DNA from: Actinomycetota bacterium
GTDB lineage: Bacteria > Actinomycetota > Acidimicrobiia > Acidimicrobiales > Ilumatobacteraceae
DNA: 6,941 bases
Assembly (NCBI GenBank): GCA_005793785.1
Contig: SXPW01000161.1
Coordinates: forward strand, 1 to 6,941
Direction: 5' to 3'
Position 1 is the stretch's first letter, and the number at the start of each line of letters is the position of its first letter. A program made the position numbers and the translations under genes. Positions 1-6,231 of the stretch are shown piece after piece. The notes below the pieces were generated by a model. The model was given only the letters and a program-made list of their open reading frames with translations. It searched no databases and was not told the DNA's origin.

Positions 1-560
1 CTCGATTCGAAGGGTTGATCCATGACCTCGACACGACCCGTCTCGCCGTAACGACCCGAGAGCGTGTACACGCCGGCGAACAACACGAGGGCGATGATCG
101 CGTGCATCAGCGACCCTGCCGTGATGACGAGCAGCCGTCGCGGGAATGACTTCGATCGGTAGGTTCGTGCCTCGTCGGCCGGATCGGATTCGTCGAGGTT
201 GTTCATGCCCACGATGCGCACGAACGCACCGATCGGGAATGCGCGGAGGCCGTACTCCACCTCGCCGCGCCGCCAGGCGAACAACTTCGGTCCGAATCCC
301 ATGTAGAACTGCGTGACCTTCATGCCCGTGCGACGCGCCGTAACGAAGTGCCCTATCTCGTGGAGGAACACCGACACGATGAGACCCAACACGAACACGA
401 AGGTCCATACGTTGTTGTAGGCCAACCATGCGAGGAGAGCCACGATGACCCCGACACCGCCGATCGACGTGGAGAGCGGGACCTGATCACCGGAGTCCTG
501 CGTCGGATCACCGCCGCCACCAACCAGGTCGTCTCGCACTCGGGTGTAGAAGGAGCTCAC
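1..560 (-). CDS. rseP: Site-2 intramembrane metalloprotease, RseP/Rip1 type (M50), 3' end cut by window
   Basis: Intramembrane zinc protease of the S2P family; relatives cleave membrane-anchored anti-sigma factors or other membrane proteins within the bilayer. 186 residues are visible and the gene continues past the left edge. The zinc motif HEIGH is at residues 67-71 (H67, E68, H71), inside a hydrophobic stretch of about 52-72; another hydrophobic segment at about 33-48 precedes it. Downstream come YMGFGPKLF (86-94) and AFPIGAFVRIVGM (107-119), both typical of the family, then a membrane segment starting near 142. Where relatives usually have AGPxxN, this protein has AGSLMH (148-153). The PDZ domain and the LDG motif carrying the third zinc ligand would lie outside the window. 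The start is GTG at 560; GTGA shares four bases with the dxr stop, which suggests translational coupling. No strong ribosome binding site is seen. Family assignment is secure; the substrate is unknown. Confidence 0.93.
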   Translation of the reverse strand, partial: MSSFYTRVRDDLVGGGGDPTQDSGDQVPLSTSIGGVGVIVALLAWLAYNNVWTFVFVLGLIVSVFLHEIGHFVTARRTGMKVTQFYMGFGPKLFAWRRGEVEYGLRAFPIGAFVRIVGMNNLDESDPADEARTYRSKSFPRRLLVITAGSLMHAIIALVLFAGVYTLSGRYGETGRVEVMDQPFES

Positions 561-1726
561 GCGCCCACGGTACCTGCGCTGTGTGTGAAAGTTTCGGCGA
601 TGCCGCGTGCAATCTGTCGCGCCCGCGCATCGGCAGCGAGTACGTCATCGACGCTCGCGAGGCGGGCACCGTCGTGTCGTTGGAGCGTGGCGTCATTCAC
701 CTCGGCAATCTGCAACCAGGAGATACGACCGGCGAGGAACGCCTCGACCGCGACTTCGTTGGCCGCACTCAGCCACGCCGGAGCGGAACCACCGACACGA
801 CCGGCCGCATACGCGAGGTCGAGGCAGCGGAACGTCGCTCGATCCGGCGACTCGAAGTCGAGGCGACGCAACGTCGTCCAATCGACTCCCCCGAACGGCA
901 CATCGAATCGATCGGGAAACGAGAGGGCGTACGCGATGGGCAGGCGCATGTCGGGCATCGAGAGTTGTGCGACGGTTGCACCGTCGGTGAAGGTCACCAT
1001 CGAGTGGACGATCGACTGCGGATGGACGACGACGTCGATGCGGTCGTAACCGACACCGAACAACTCGTGGGCTTCGATCACCTCGAGTCCCTTGTTCATG
1101 AGCGTCGACGAATCCACCGTGATCTTCGGACCCATCGACCACGTCGGATGGGTGAGCGCCTCGGACACGTTCACCCGGCGCAGGTCATCGAGCGACTTGC
1201 CGCGAAACGGTCCACCGCTGGCCGTGAGTTGCAACGAACTGACCTCGCGTCGCACTTCACCACCCGCACGCAGACACTGGTGCAGGGCGCAATGTTCGCT
1301 GTCGACCGGAACGATCTGTGCTCCCTTCGTGGCGCGCAGCGGCTGCACCACCGGACCGGCGGCGATGAGGCTCTCCTTGTTGGCGAGCGCCAGGCGCTTG
1401 CCCCGACGGAGCGTGTCGATGGTGACCGGTAGTCCGGCGAAACCCACGACGGCATTCACCACCACGTCGGCATCGGCCACTACGTCGGCGACGTCGGCGC
1501 TGAACGACACCCGTGGGAACTCCGCGGCGAGCCGCTGGCGTACCGCATCGTCGACGACCGAGACGGTCGAGGGTCGATGCGCGGTGATCTGTTCGCGCAG
1601 CAAGGTTTCATTCGATGCGGCGGCGAGTGCAACGACGTCGAAGCGCCCCTCGGATGCGGCCACCACGTCGAGCGTTTGCCGCCCGATCGAACCCGTGCAT
1701 CCGGCGAGGGCAACCTTGACGGTCAC
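557..1726 (-). CDS. dxr: 1-deoxy-D-xylulose 5-phosphate reductoisomerase
   Basis: Cytosolic NADPH-dependent enzyme converting 1-deoxy-D-xylulose 5-phosphate to 2-C-methyl-D-erythritol 4-phosphate, the first committed step of the MEP isoprenoid pathway (target of fosmidomycin). The product is 389 residues, normal for the family. Visible motifs are the nucleotide-binding GCTGSIG (9-15, usually GSTGSIG), LALANKESLIAAG (112-124, with K117), the metal site VDSEH (141-145; D142 and E144), TASGGPF (168-174), the substrate loop HPTWSMGPKI (193-202), and NKGLE (211-215), where E215 is the third metal ligand by comparison with the E. coli enzyme. GTG at 1726 is chosen as the start because the Rossmann strand begins at once (TVKVALAG) and the longer frame would run far into cdsA. 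It lies 11 bases after the cdsA stop, with no clear Shine-Dalgarno sequence. Its stop overlaps the rseP start. Confidence 0.97.
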   Translation of the reverse strand: MTVKVALAGCTGSIGRQTLDVVAASEGRFDVVALAAASNETLLREQITAHRPSTVSVVDDAVRQRLAAEFPRVSFSADVADVVADADVVVNAVVGFAGLPVTIDTLRRGKRLALANKESLIAAGPVVQPLRATKGAQIVPVDSEHCALHQCLRAGGEVRREVSSLQLTASGGPFRGKSLDDLRRVNVSEALTHPTWSMGPKITVDSSTLMNKGLEVIEAHELFGVGYDRIDVVVHPQSIVHSMVTFTDGATVAQLSMPDMRLPIAYALSFPDRFDVPFGGVDWTTLRRLDFESPDRATFRCLDLAYAAGRVGGSAPAWLSAANEVAVEAFLAGRISWLQIAEVNDATLQRHDGARLASVDDVLAADARARQIARGIAETFTHSAGTVGA

Positions 1727-1737
1727 GTCGGAGTGAA

Positions 1738-3156
1738 TCAGGCGGCCCAGGGCGTCAGGGTTACCGCGAGGAAGTAGACGATCGGCAACGACAAGAGCAC
1801 TCCGTCGAATCGATCGAGCACCCCACCATGCCCTTTCAACAACGTGCCGAAATCCTTCACACCGAGCGAGCGCTTGAGCACGGACTCCAGCAAATCTCCG
1901 ATCGGTGCGACGATCGACACCACGGCAGCCAGCAGAATCCACTCCATCAGTGAATTCCATGTGTCACTTTGGAGTCCGATGATGACGACGACGCAGAACG
2001 TGGCGATGGTGCCTCCGATGACTCCCTCGATGGTCTTGTTCGGGCTGATCGACTCACGAAGTGGCGTTCGACCAATGGCCGATCCGACGAAATAGGCGCC
2101 GATGTCGTTCGCGGCCACCGCGAACACCATGAGAAACAACGTGTCGGTACCGATGTTCGGCAGCGCGGATGACAACGTCGACATGCGCAGGATGAGACCG
2201 GCGTAGCTACCGAGAAGGCCGATGTAGACGACGCCGAGCATCAACGTGCCGAGACTGGTGACTGCTCCGCTGTGGTCGTCGTTGGATCCGACGAGGCTCA
2301 CGGCGCCGGCGATGAACGCAAACACCACCACCAACGCGATTGCAAGGTGCGACATGTAGTACGCGGCGAGCGGTGCAGACAAGCACGCCACCACGCCCAC
2401 CACCATCGGTGCCCCGAGTCCACGATTGCTGGTTTGGGTGAAGAACTCGAGCGACGCAATGCCGAGTACAACCATGACCAGTGCCATCACCGCGGCGGGA
2501 CCAACGAACGAGGTTCCGACGAAGAGCACCACGAGCACGAGACCGACGATGACCGCCGAGCTCAGGTTGCGGTCGGAGCCGATCGGTCGGGGGTGGGTTC
2601 CCGAATCGACGCGTTCCGACCTGGCGCGCCGCACCTGCGCGGGTCGCGCCGGTGCAGGACGACGAGGTGACCGGTCGCGCACGGTTGGGCGTGAGGGATC
2701 GGCGGTGCGATCTCGCGGAATCGGACGCGAGATGTCCCCCGTGCGGTCGCGCATGGTGGGATGCGTATCCGACGGTCGACGAGCCCGGGGATCGGTTGGA
2801 TCCCCGCCAATGCGAATGCGACCCTCGGGTGTCGGACGACTGACGGGGGCGGGACGACTCACGGGTGGCGGCGACGCCGGACGACTCTGGTCTCGAGTGG
2901 GACGGGAAGCGTCCCGCGAACCAGGTCGGCTCGGGTCGCGCGGTTGGACGCCGAAACGGGGACTCTCCCCCGTCGGCTGTTCGCTCCAATGCGGTAATTG
3001 CGCGGTGTCGGTGGAGTCGACGCTGATCGCCGGCGAGGTGTCGTCGGAATCGGCGAACTTCACTTCCCCGAATTCATCACCGAAGTTGATGGTGTTGTCG
3101 CGCAGTTCACCCGTCGTTTCGTTCGAGTCGGTGTCGTCGCGGCGATCATCGGACAT
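1738..3156 (-). CDS. cdsA: CDP-diacylglycerol synthase (phosphatidate cytidylyltransferase) with long disordered N-terminus
   Basis: Integral membrane enzyme making CDP-diacylglycerol from phosphatidic acid and CTP, the precursor of anionic phospholipids and phosphatidylinositol. Of 472 residues, only about 200-472 form the catalytic part, with roughly eight hydrophobic segments (first at about 200-217, last at about 452-470). Family motifs are NDIGAYFVG (350-358), SPNKTIEGVIGG (371-382) and the C-terminal signature from S425 to D451, containing LKRS, VKD and GHGGVLDRFD. That signature has K441 where proline or glycine is usual. Residues 1-199 are hydrophilic: acidic to about 60, then rich in Arg, Pro and Ser, with the tripeptide SRP seven times and a 12-residue tandem repeat (136-163). 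The whole enzyme is often under 300 residues, so this tail is a large addition. The start is ATG at 3156, with GGAGG eight bases upstream. The enzyme call is firm; the role of the tail is unknown. Confidence 0.95.
   Translation of the reverse strand: MSDDRRDDTDSNETTGELRDNTINFGDEFGEVKFADSDDTSPAISVDSTDTAQLPHWSEQPTGESPRFGVQPRDPSRPGSRDASRPTRDQSRPASPPPVSRPAPVSRPTPEGRIRIGGDPTDPRARRPSDTHPTMRDRTGDISRPIPRDRTADPSRPTVRDRSPRRPAPARPAQVRRARSERVDSGTHPRPIGSDRNLSSAVIVGLVLVVLFVGTSFVGPAAVMALVMVVLGIASLEFFTQTSNRGLGAPMVVGVVACLSAPLAAYYMSHLAIALVVVFAFIAGAVSLVGSNDDHSGAVTSLGTLMLGVVYIGLLGSYAGLILRMSTLSSALPNIGTDTLFLMVFAVAANDIGAYFVGSAIGRTPLRESISPNKTIEGVIGGTIATFCVVVIIGLQSDTWNSLMEWILLAAVVSIVAPIGDLLESVLKRSLGVKDFGTLLKGHGGVLDRFDGVLLSLPIVYFLAVTLTPWAA
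2668..2751 (-). repeat. In-frame 36-base tandem repeat in the cdsA N-terminal tail
   Basis: Codons 136-163 of cdsA encode two full copies and the beginning of a third copy of a 12-residue unit. The units are RDRTGDISRPIP, then RDRTADPSRPTV, then RDRS. Seven or more of the 12 positions match between the first two copies. Codon choice differs between copies, so the repeat is clearer in protein than in DNA. It sits in a wider Arg/Pro/Ser-rich zone where SRP occurs at residues 76, 84, 91, 100, 106, 143 and 155. Confidence 0.75.
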
Positions 3157-3159
3157 GGT

Positions 3160-3717
3160 TCAGACCTCCATCACTTCTTGTTCCTTGCGGGCGGCTGCCT
3201 TGTCGACGTGATCCACGTGCTCCTGGGTCATCTTCTCCAGGTCCTTCTCGGCACGCTCCAACTCGTCCTTGGAGATGTCCCCATCCTTTTCGGCCGTCTC
3301 CATCGCCTTGCGCGCGTCACGACGAACGCCACGAATGACGACACGGCCGTCTTCGGCGATGTTCTTCACCACCTTGACGTATTCCTTGCGGCGTTCCTCG
3401 GTGAGTGCGGGGAATGCCAAACGAATCACCTGACCGTCGTTGCTCGGCGTGACGCCGATGTCGCTCGCCATCAACGCCTTTTCGATCGCCGCGATCGCCG
3501 AGCGGTCGTGGGGCTTCACCACCAACATGCGGGCCTCGGGAACCTGGAAACTCGCGAGTTGCTGCAGCGGGACCGGTGCCCCGTAGTAGTCCACGTTGAT
3601 CTTCTCGATGAGTGCCGGAGAGGCGCGACCCGTTCGTACGGCGACGAATTGGTGCTGCACGTGCTCGACCGCCTTGTTCATCTTGTCGAGCGACTCGAGC
3701 AACGTGTCGTCGATCAC
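3160..3717 (-). CDS. frr: Ribosome recycling factor
   Basis: RRF acts with EF-G to split the post-termination ribosome so that subunits can be reused. The 185-residue product aligns without gaps to the E. coli protein as I recall it. Domain I (long helices) includes VRTGRASPALIEKI (27-40). The smaller domain II covers about residues 31-104, with YYGAPVPLQQLASFQV (44-59). The return helix carries TEERRKEYVKVVK (106-118) and RVVIRGVRRDA (125-135). The arginine pair 132-133 is retained, matching the rRNA-contacting Arg132 of E. coli; position 130, usually Asn, is Gly. The start is GTG at 3717, within GTGA shared with the pyrH stop, and without an obvious Shine-Dalgarno sequence, so translation probably depends on pyrH. 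The frr stop is three bases before cdsA. Confidence 0.98.
   Translation of the reverse strand: MIDDTLLESLDKMNKAVEHVQHQFVAVRTGRASPALIEKINVDYYGAPVPLQQLASFQVPEARMLVVKPHDRSAIAAIEKALMASDIGVTPSNDGQVIRLAFPALTEERRKEYVKVVKNIAEDGRVVIRGVRRDARKAMETAEKDGDISKDELERAEKDLEKMTQEHVDHVDKAAARKEQEVMEV
3165..3169 (-). promoter_or_regulatory. cdsA ribosome binding site inside the frr 3' end
   Basis: The minus strand reads GGAGG, ending eight bases before the cdsA ATG at 3156. It is formed by the last sense codons of frr (Met-Glu-Val) just before the frr stop. This fixes the cdsA start and means ribosomes finishing frr pass directly over the cdsA initiation site. It is one of the two strongest Shine-Dalgarno sequences in the operon. 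Confidence 0.85.
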
Positions 3718-4445
3718 GCGACCAGCGTACCGATTTCTTCGCCCTGGAGTATCGCGCGCAAGTTGCCACGCTGCAACAGGTTGAACACGACGATCGGCAG
3801 CTTGTTGTCCATGCAGAACGTGATCGCGGTGGAATCCATCACCCGCAGTCCCTTGTTGATGACGTCGAGGTGCGACAGCCGTGTGAATCGTGTGGCGTTC
3901 TTGTCGAGTTTCGGATCGGCCGAATAGATGCCGTCGACGCCCGAGTGCGTGCCCTTGAGGATCGCTTGTGCCTCGATCTCCGCGGCGCGGAGTGCGGCCG
4001 CAGTATCGGTGGTGAAGAACGGATTGCCAGTGCCACCGGCGAGGATGACGATGCGACCCTTCTCGAGGTGCCGCTCACAGCGACGACGAATGTACGGTTC
4101 GGCAACCTTGGGCATCTCGACGGCGGTCATCACCCGGGAATGTTGCCCGACTCGTTCGAGCGCGTCCTGCAACGCCAAACCGTTGATCACGGTGGCGATC
4201 ATTCCCATGTAGTCGGCCTGTGCCTGGTCCATGCCGCGACCACTTCCCTTGGTGCCCCGCCAGAAGTTGCCACCGCCGACGACGACGGCGATGTCCACCC
4301 CGAACTCCTCGCGCGCATCGCGCAGTTCGCCGGCGAGCTGGGCAAGGACGTCGTTGTCGAGACCGAAACCGGATTTTTCGGCGAGGGCCTCACCCGACAA
4401 TTTCAACACCACTCGTTTCCAGCGGGGCTGGGTTCGAGCGGTCAT
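3714..4445 (-). CDS. pyrH: Uridylate kinase (UMP kinase)
   Basis: Bacterial UMP kinase of the amino acid kinase fold, a hexamer phosphorylating UMP to UDP for pyrimidine nucleotide synthesis; bacterial members are generally inhibited by UTP and often activated by GTP. The product is 243 residues, the normal size. Motifs are KLSGEAL (15-21), VVVGGGNFWRG (54-64), DYMGMIATVINGLALQDALE (78-97), the nucleotide loop ILAGGTGNPFFTTD (134-147) and VDGIYSADPK (170-179). THSG at 166-169 makes this last loop slightly longer than the usual K-x-T-x-VDGVY form I know. ATG at 4445 is chosen because the upstream in-frame ATG at 4502 would overlap the tsf 3' end and add 19 unconserved residues. The gap after tsf is 13 bases, with only a weak ribosome binding site. 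Confidence 0.97.
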   Translation of the reverse strand: MTARTQPRWKRVVLKLSGEALAEKSGFGLDNDVLAQLAGELRDAREEFGVDIAVVVGGGNFWRGTKGSGRGMDQAQADYMGMIATVINGLALQDALERVGQHSRVMTAVEMPKVAEPYIRRRCERHLEKGRIVILAGGTGNPFFTTDTAAALRAAEIEAQAILKGTHSGVDGIYSADPKLDKNATRFTRLSHLDVINKGLRVMDSTAITFCMDNKLPIVVFNLLQRGNLRAILQGEEIGTLVA

Positions 4446-4458
4446 CGCGTGGTTCAGA

Positions 4459-5247
4459 TTACCCGATTTCCACCTGGGCGAATCGAATGATGGATGCGGC
4501 ACCGATGACCTGCTTCACGGACTGCTTGTCGTCCTTTGCGTAGGGCTGCTCGAGCAGACACAGATCCTTGAAGAAACCGTTGAGTTTGCCGTCGACGATC
4601 TTGCCGATGGCGGCCTCCGGCTTGCCCTCGTTGCGTGTGGCCGTTTCGAGCGTGGCGCGTTCGGCGGCGACGAGTTCGGCGGGAACCTCGTCACGAGTGA
4701 GGTACTTGGGTCGCGCGAAAGCGATGTGCACCGCGATGTCGTGGGCCAACTCCTCGGATGCGCCCTTCATCTCCACCACGACGACGTTGACGCCACGTCC
4801 ACCCTGGACGTGCATGTACGAGTCCATGATGTTGCCGGCGGCGGCTTCGAAACGAACCACGTCGCCGAGCTCGATCTTCTCCTTGAGCACGATCTTCAGG
4901 TCGTCGAGTTCCTTGGAGCGTTCGGCAACCGCCGACTCACCCTTGGTGCGCACGAGTTCGGCCAGCGTCTGTGCTTCCTTGATGAACGACTCGCTCGAAG
5001 CCACGAAGTCGGTCTCGCACTTCAACTTCACGATGGCAGCCGTCGGACAATCGATGGCGAGCGCGACGACGCCCTGGTTGTTGTCCCGGTCGGAACGCTT
5101 CGCGCTCGCGGCGAGACCCTTCTCGCGGAGCCACTTCTTGGCGGCCTCGACGTCACCTTTGGCTTCCTCGAGCGCCTTCTTGCAGTCCATCAGTCCCGCG
5201 CCGGTTGCCTGGCGGAGTGCTTGCACATCCTTGGCGTTGATGGACAT
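4459..5247 (-). CDS. tsf: Translation elongation factor Ts
   Basis: EF-Ts is the nucleotide exchange factor that releases GDP from EF-Tu. The product is 262 residues. The N-terminal UBA-like module (1-45) includes LRQATGAGLMDCKKALEEA (11-29), close to the first EF-Ts signature. The core carries TDFV (79-82), the EF-Tu-contacting tip, then AHDIAVHIAFARPKYL (168-183), RDEVPAELV (185-193), and a C-terminal GKIVDGKLNGFFKDLCLLEQPY stretch (215-236). The second signature departs from consensus: KLKCETDFVAS where ELNxETDFVxx is usual. The ATG at 5247 shares one base with the rpsB stop (TGATG), and GAGG seven bases upstream is a fair ribosome binding site. The reading frame stays open well upstream, but that part is a shadow of rpsB. 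Confidence 0.98.
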   Translation of the reverse strand: MSINAKDVQALRQATGAGLMDCKKALEEAKGDVEAAKKWLREKGLAASAKRSDRDNNQGVVALAIDCPTAAIVKLKCETDFVASSESFIKEAQTLAELVRTKGESAVAERSKELDDLKIVLKEKIELGDVVRFEAAAGNIMDSYMHVQGGRGVNVVVVEMKGASEELAHDIAVHIAFARPKYLTRDEVPAELVAAERATLETATRNEGKPEAAIGKIVDGKLNGFFKDLCLLEQPYAKDDKQSVKQVIGAASIIRFAQVEIG

Positions 5248-6074
5248 CAGTTCGCCTCGCCTGCCAGTTTGGCGTCGCGGGCGGCCTGGGCGACGGCGGC
5301 TTCGGCACGAGCACGCGCCTGATCGGCGGCGAAGACGGCGTTGTCCACGACGGCGGTTGCGGGATTCTGCACCTGTCCACCCGCCTTCTCGGCGATGAAT
5401 CGACCCTCGGCGATTGCCTCGGCGATGACTCGTGTCATCAACTCGTTGGCGCGGATCGCGTCGTCGTTGCCGGGAATCGGATACTGCACGAGGTTGGGAT
5501 TCACGTTGGTGTCGACCACCGCGATGACGGGAATGTTGAGCTTGTTGGCTTCGGTGACCGCGAGATGTTCGGTGGCGGTGTCGAGCACGAAGATGGCATC
5601 GGGTAGGCGGACCATGTTGCGGATGCCCGACAAGTTGCGTTGCAACTTGACGAGCTCTCGCGACATGAGGAGGGCTTCCTTCTTGGGAATCTGCGCCCAC
5701 TCCGGCGATGCGCTCAGGCGCTCGAGTTCGATCATCTTGCCGACGCGCTTGGAGATGGTGCCGAAGTTGGTGAGCATGCCGCCGAGCCAACGCTCGTTGA
5801 TGTACGGCATGCCGGAACGCTCGGCGTAGTTCTTGATCGGGTCTTGTGCTTGTTTCTTGGTGCCGACGAAGAGCACGACGCCGCCGCCGGAGGCGAGTTG
5901 CCGAACGAAGCCGTACGCCGTCTCGATGCGCGTGAGCGTCTGCTCGAGGTCGATGATGTGGATGCCGTTGCGCTCACCGAAGATGAAGCGCTGCATGGTG
6001 GGATTGCGACGCTGGGTCTGGTGTCCGAAATGGACTCCCGCCTCGAGCATTTGTCGCATGCTGATGATGGCCAT
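5247..6074 (-). CDS. rpsB: 30S ribosomal protein S2
   Basis: S2 binds late in small-subunit assembly, between the head and body of the 30S subunit. The product is 275 residues. Recognisable stretches are MLEAGVHFGHQ (9-19), IFGERNGIHIIDLEQT (31-46), FVGTKKQAQ (69-77), YINERWLGGMLTNFGTI (91-107), LPDAIFVLD (157-165) and YPIPGNDDAIRAN (198-210). Two stretches vary from usual S2: QRRNPTM (21-27), where RRWNPKM is common, and DTNVNPN (188-194), where DTNxDPD is common. The C-terminus from about 240 is an alanine-rich probable helix. ATG at 6074 follows AAGGAG at six-base spacing; the upstream in-frame ATG at 6128 is rejected because it lies inside the structured leader and adds unrelated residues. 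This is the first gene of the tightly packed seven-gene run. Confidence 0.98.
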   Translation of the reverse strand: MAIISMRQMLEAGVHFGHQTQRRNPTMQRFIFGERNGIHIIDLEQTLTRIETAYGFVRQLASGGGVVLFVGTKKQAQDPIKNYAERSGMPYINERWLGGMLTNFGTISKRVGKMIELERLSASPEWAQIPKKEALLMSRELVKLQRNLSGIRNMVRLPDAIFVLDTATEHLAVTEANKLNIPVIAVVDTNVNPNLVQYPIPGNDDAIRANELMTRVIAEAIAEGRFIAEKAGGQVQNPATAVVDNAVFAADQARARAEAAVAQAARDAKLAGEAN

Positions 6075-6080
6075 GGTGTT

Positions 6081-6089
6081 CTCCTTCCT
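6081..6089 (-). promoter_or_regulatory. rpsB ribosome binding site
   Basis: The minus strand reads AGGAAGGAG followed by AACACC and the ATG at 6074. It is a strong Shine-Dalgarno sequence that sets the rpsB start. Its left-hand bases (6087-6089) also belong to the 3' strand of the second pseudoknot helix, so folding of the leader could limit ribosome access. Confidence 0.85.
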
Positions 6090-6144
6090 GTGGTTGGTGG
6101 ACACGATTCGTTGCGCCGAGGCGACCACAGGTGTGCGAATCGTG
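6087..6144 (-). promoter_or_regulatory. Candidate pseudoknot in the rpsB mRNA leader (possible S2 autoregulatory element)
   Basis: Reading the mRNA (minus strand), helix 1 is CACGATTCG (6144-6136) pairing perfectly over 9 bp with CGAATCGTG (6110-6102). Its 25-base loop contains CCTGTGGT (6131-6124), which pairs perfectly over 8 bp with ACCACAGG (6094-6087) lying 3' of helix 1. This is the crossing order of an H-type pseudoknot. The connecting loops are 4, 13 and 7 bases. The second helix ends directly against AAGGAG of the rpsB ribosome binding site. The pairing is seen directly; a regulatory role is inferred from its position and from the known autogenous control of rpsB-tsf by S2 in E. coli. 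The repeats could instead be DNA operator sites. Confidence 0.55.
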
Positions 6145-6231
6145 GAAGTTGATGGATGACGAATTGCCTTGCACCGATTGCTCGGCCGCCCCGACGCTAT
6201 CGGCGAGACGTTTCCCTTCCTCCGGCGGCAA

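Larger units (their letters stand above)
6075..6231 (-). other. Intergenic region and 5' leader of rpsB
   Basis: This 157-base gap is the largest gene-free stretch and the natural place for the promoter of the rpsB operon. Its left part holds the candidate pseudoknot and the ribosome binding site. Its right part holds a GC-rich hairpin on the minus strand: CCGAT (6203-6199) with GTCGG (6195-6191) around a three-base loop, plus a lower CTCG/CGAG stem (6207-6204 with 6184-6181) separated by a six-base bulge. No U-run follows, so it is not a standard intrinsic terminator. TAGCGT at 6199-6194 fits the loose TAnnnT form of a -10 box, but no matching -35 box was found, so no promoter is called. Confidence 0.6.

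Noticed and set aside
581..1432. 283-residue open frame on the plus strand opposite dxr
   Set aside because: Antisense shadow of dxr, rich in Arg/His/Asp, with no domain pattern or ribosome binding site.
557..1960. A 467-residue Dxr starting within cdsA
   Set aside because: The extra 78 residues overlap the conserved C-terminal signature of cdsA and are not part of Dxr; the GTG at 1726 fits the family length.
2998..3927. 309-residue open frame on the plus strand opposite cdsA start, frr and pyrH end
   Set aside because: It spans three real minus-strand genes. Its His/Leu/Val-rich composition is what the antisense of this coding DNA would give.
4231..5322. 363-residue open frame on the plus strand opposite pyrH and tsf
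   Set aside because: It lies antisense to two clearly conserved genes. High GC and codon bias keep the opposite strand free of stops; its translation shows no recognisable motif.
4459..5790. A 443-residue version of EF-Ts starting inside rpsB
   Set aside because: The first 181 residues are an out-of-frame reading of rpsB and match nothing in EF-Ts. The ATG at 5247 starts the conserved protein and has a ribosome binding site.
6194..6199. TAGCGT as a -10 box for the rpsB operon
   Set aside because: No -35 element is seen at the right spacing, and TAnnnT is common by chance. A transcription start map would be needed.
6181..6207. Intrinsic terminator after the LytM-like gene
   Set aside because: A GC-rich bulged hairpin is present, but no run of U follows it, so standard rho-independent termination is not supported.
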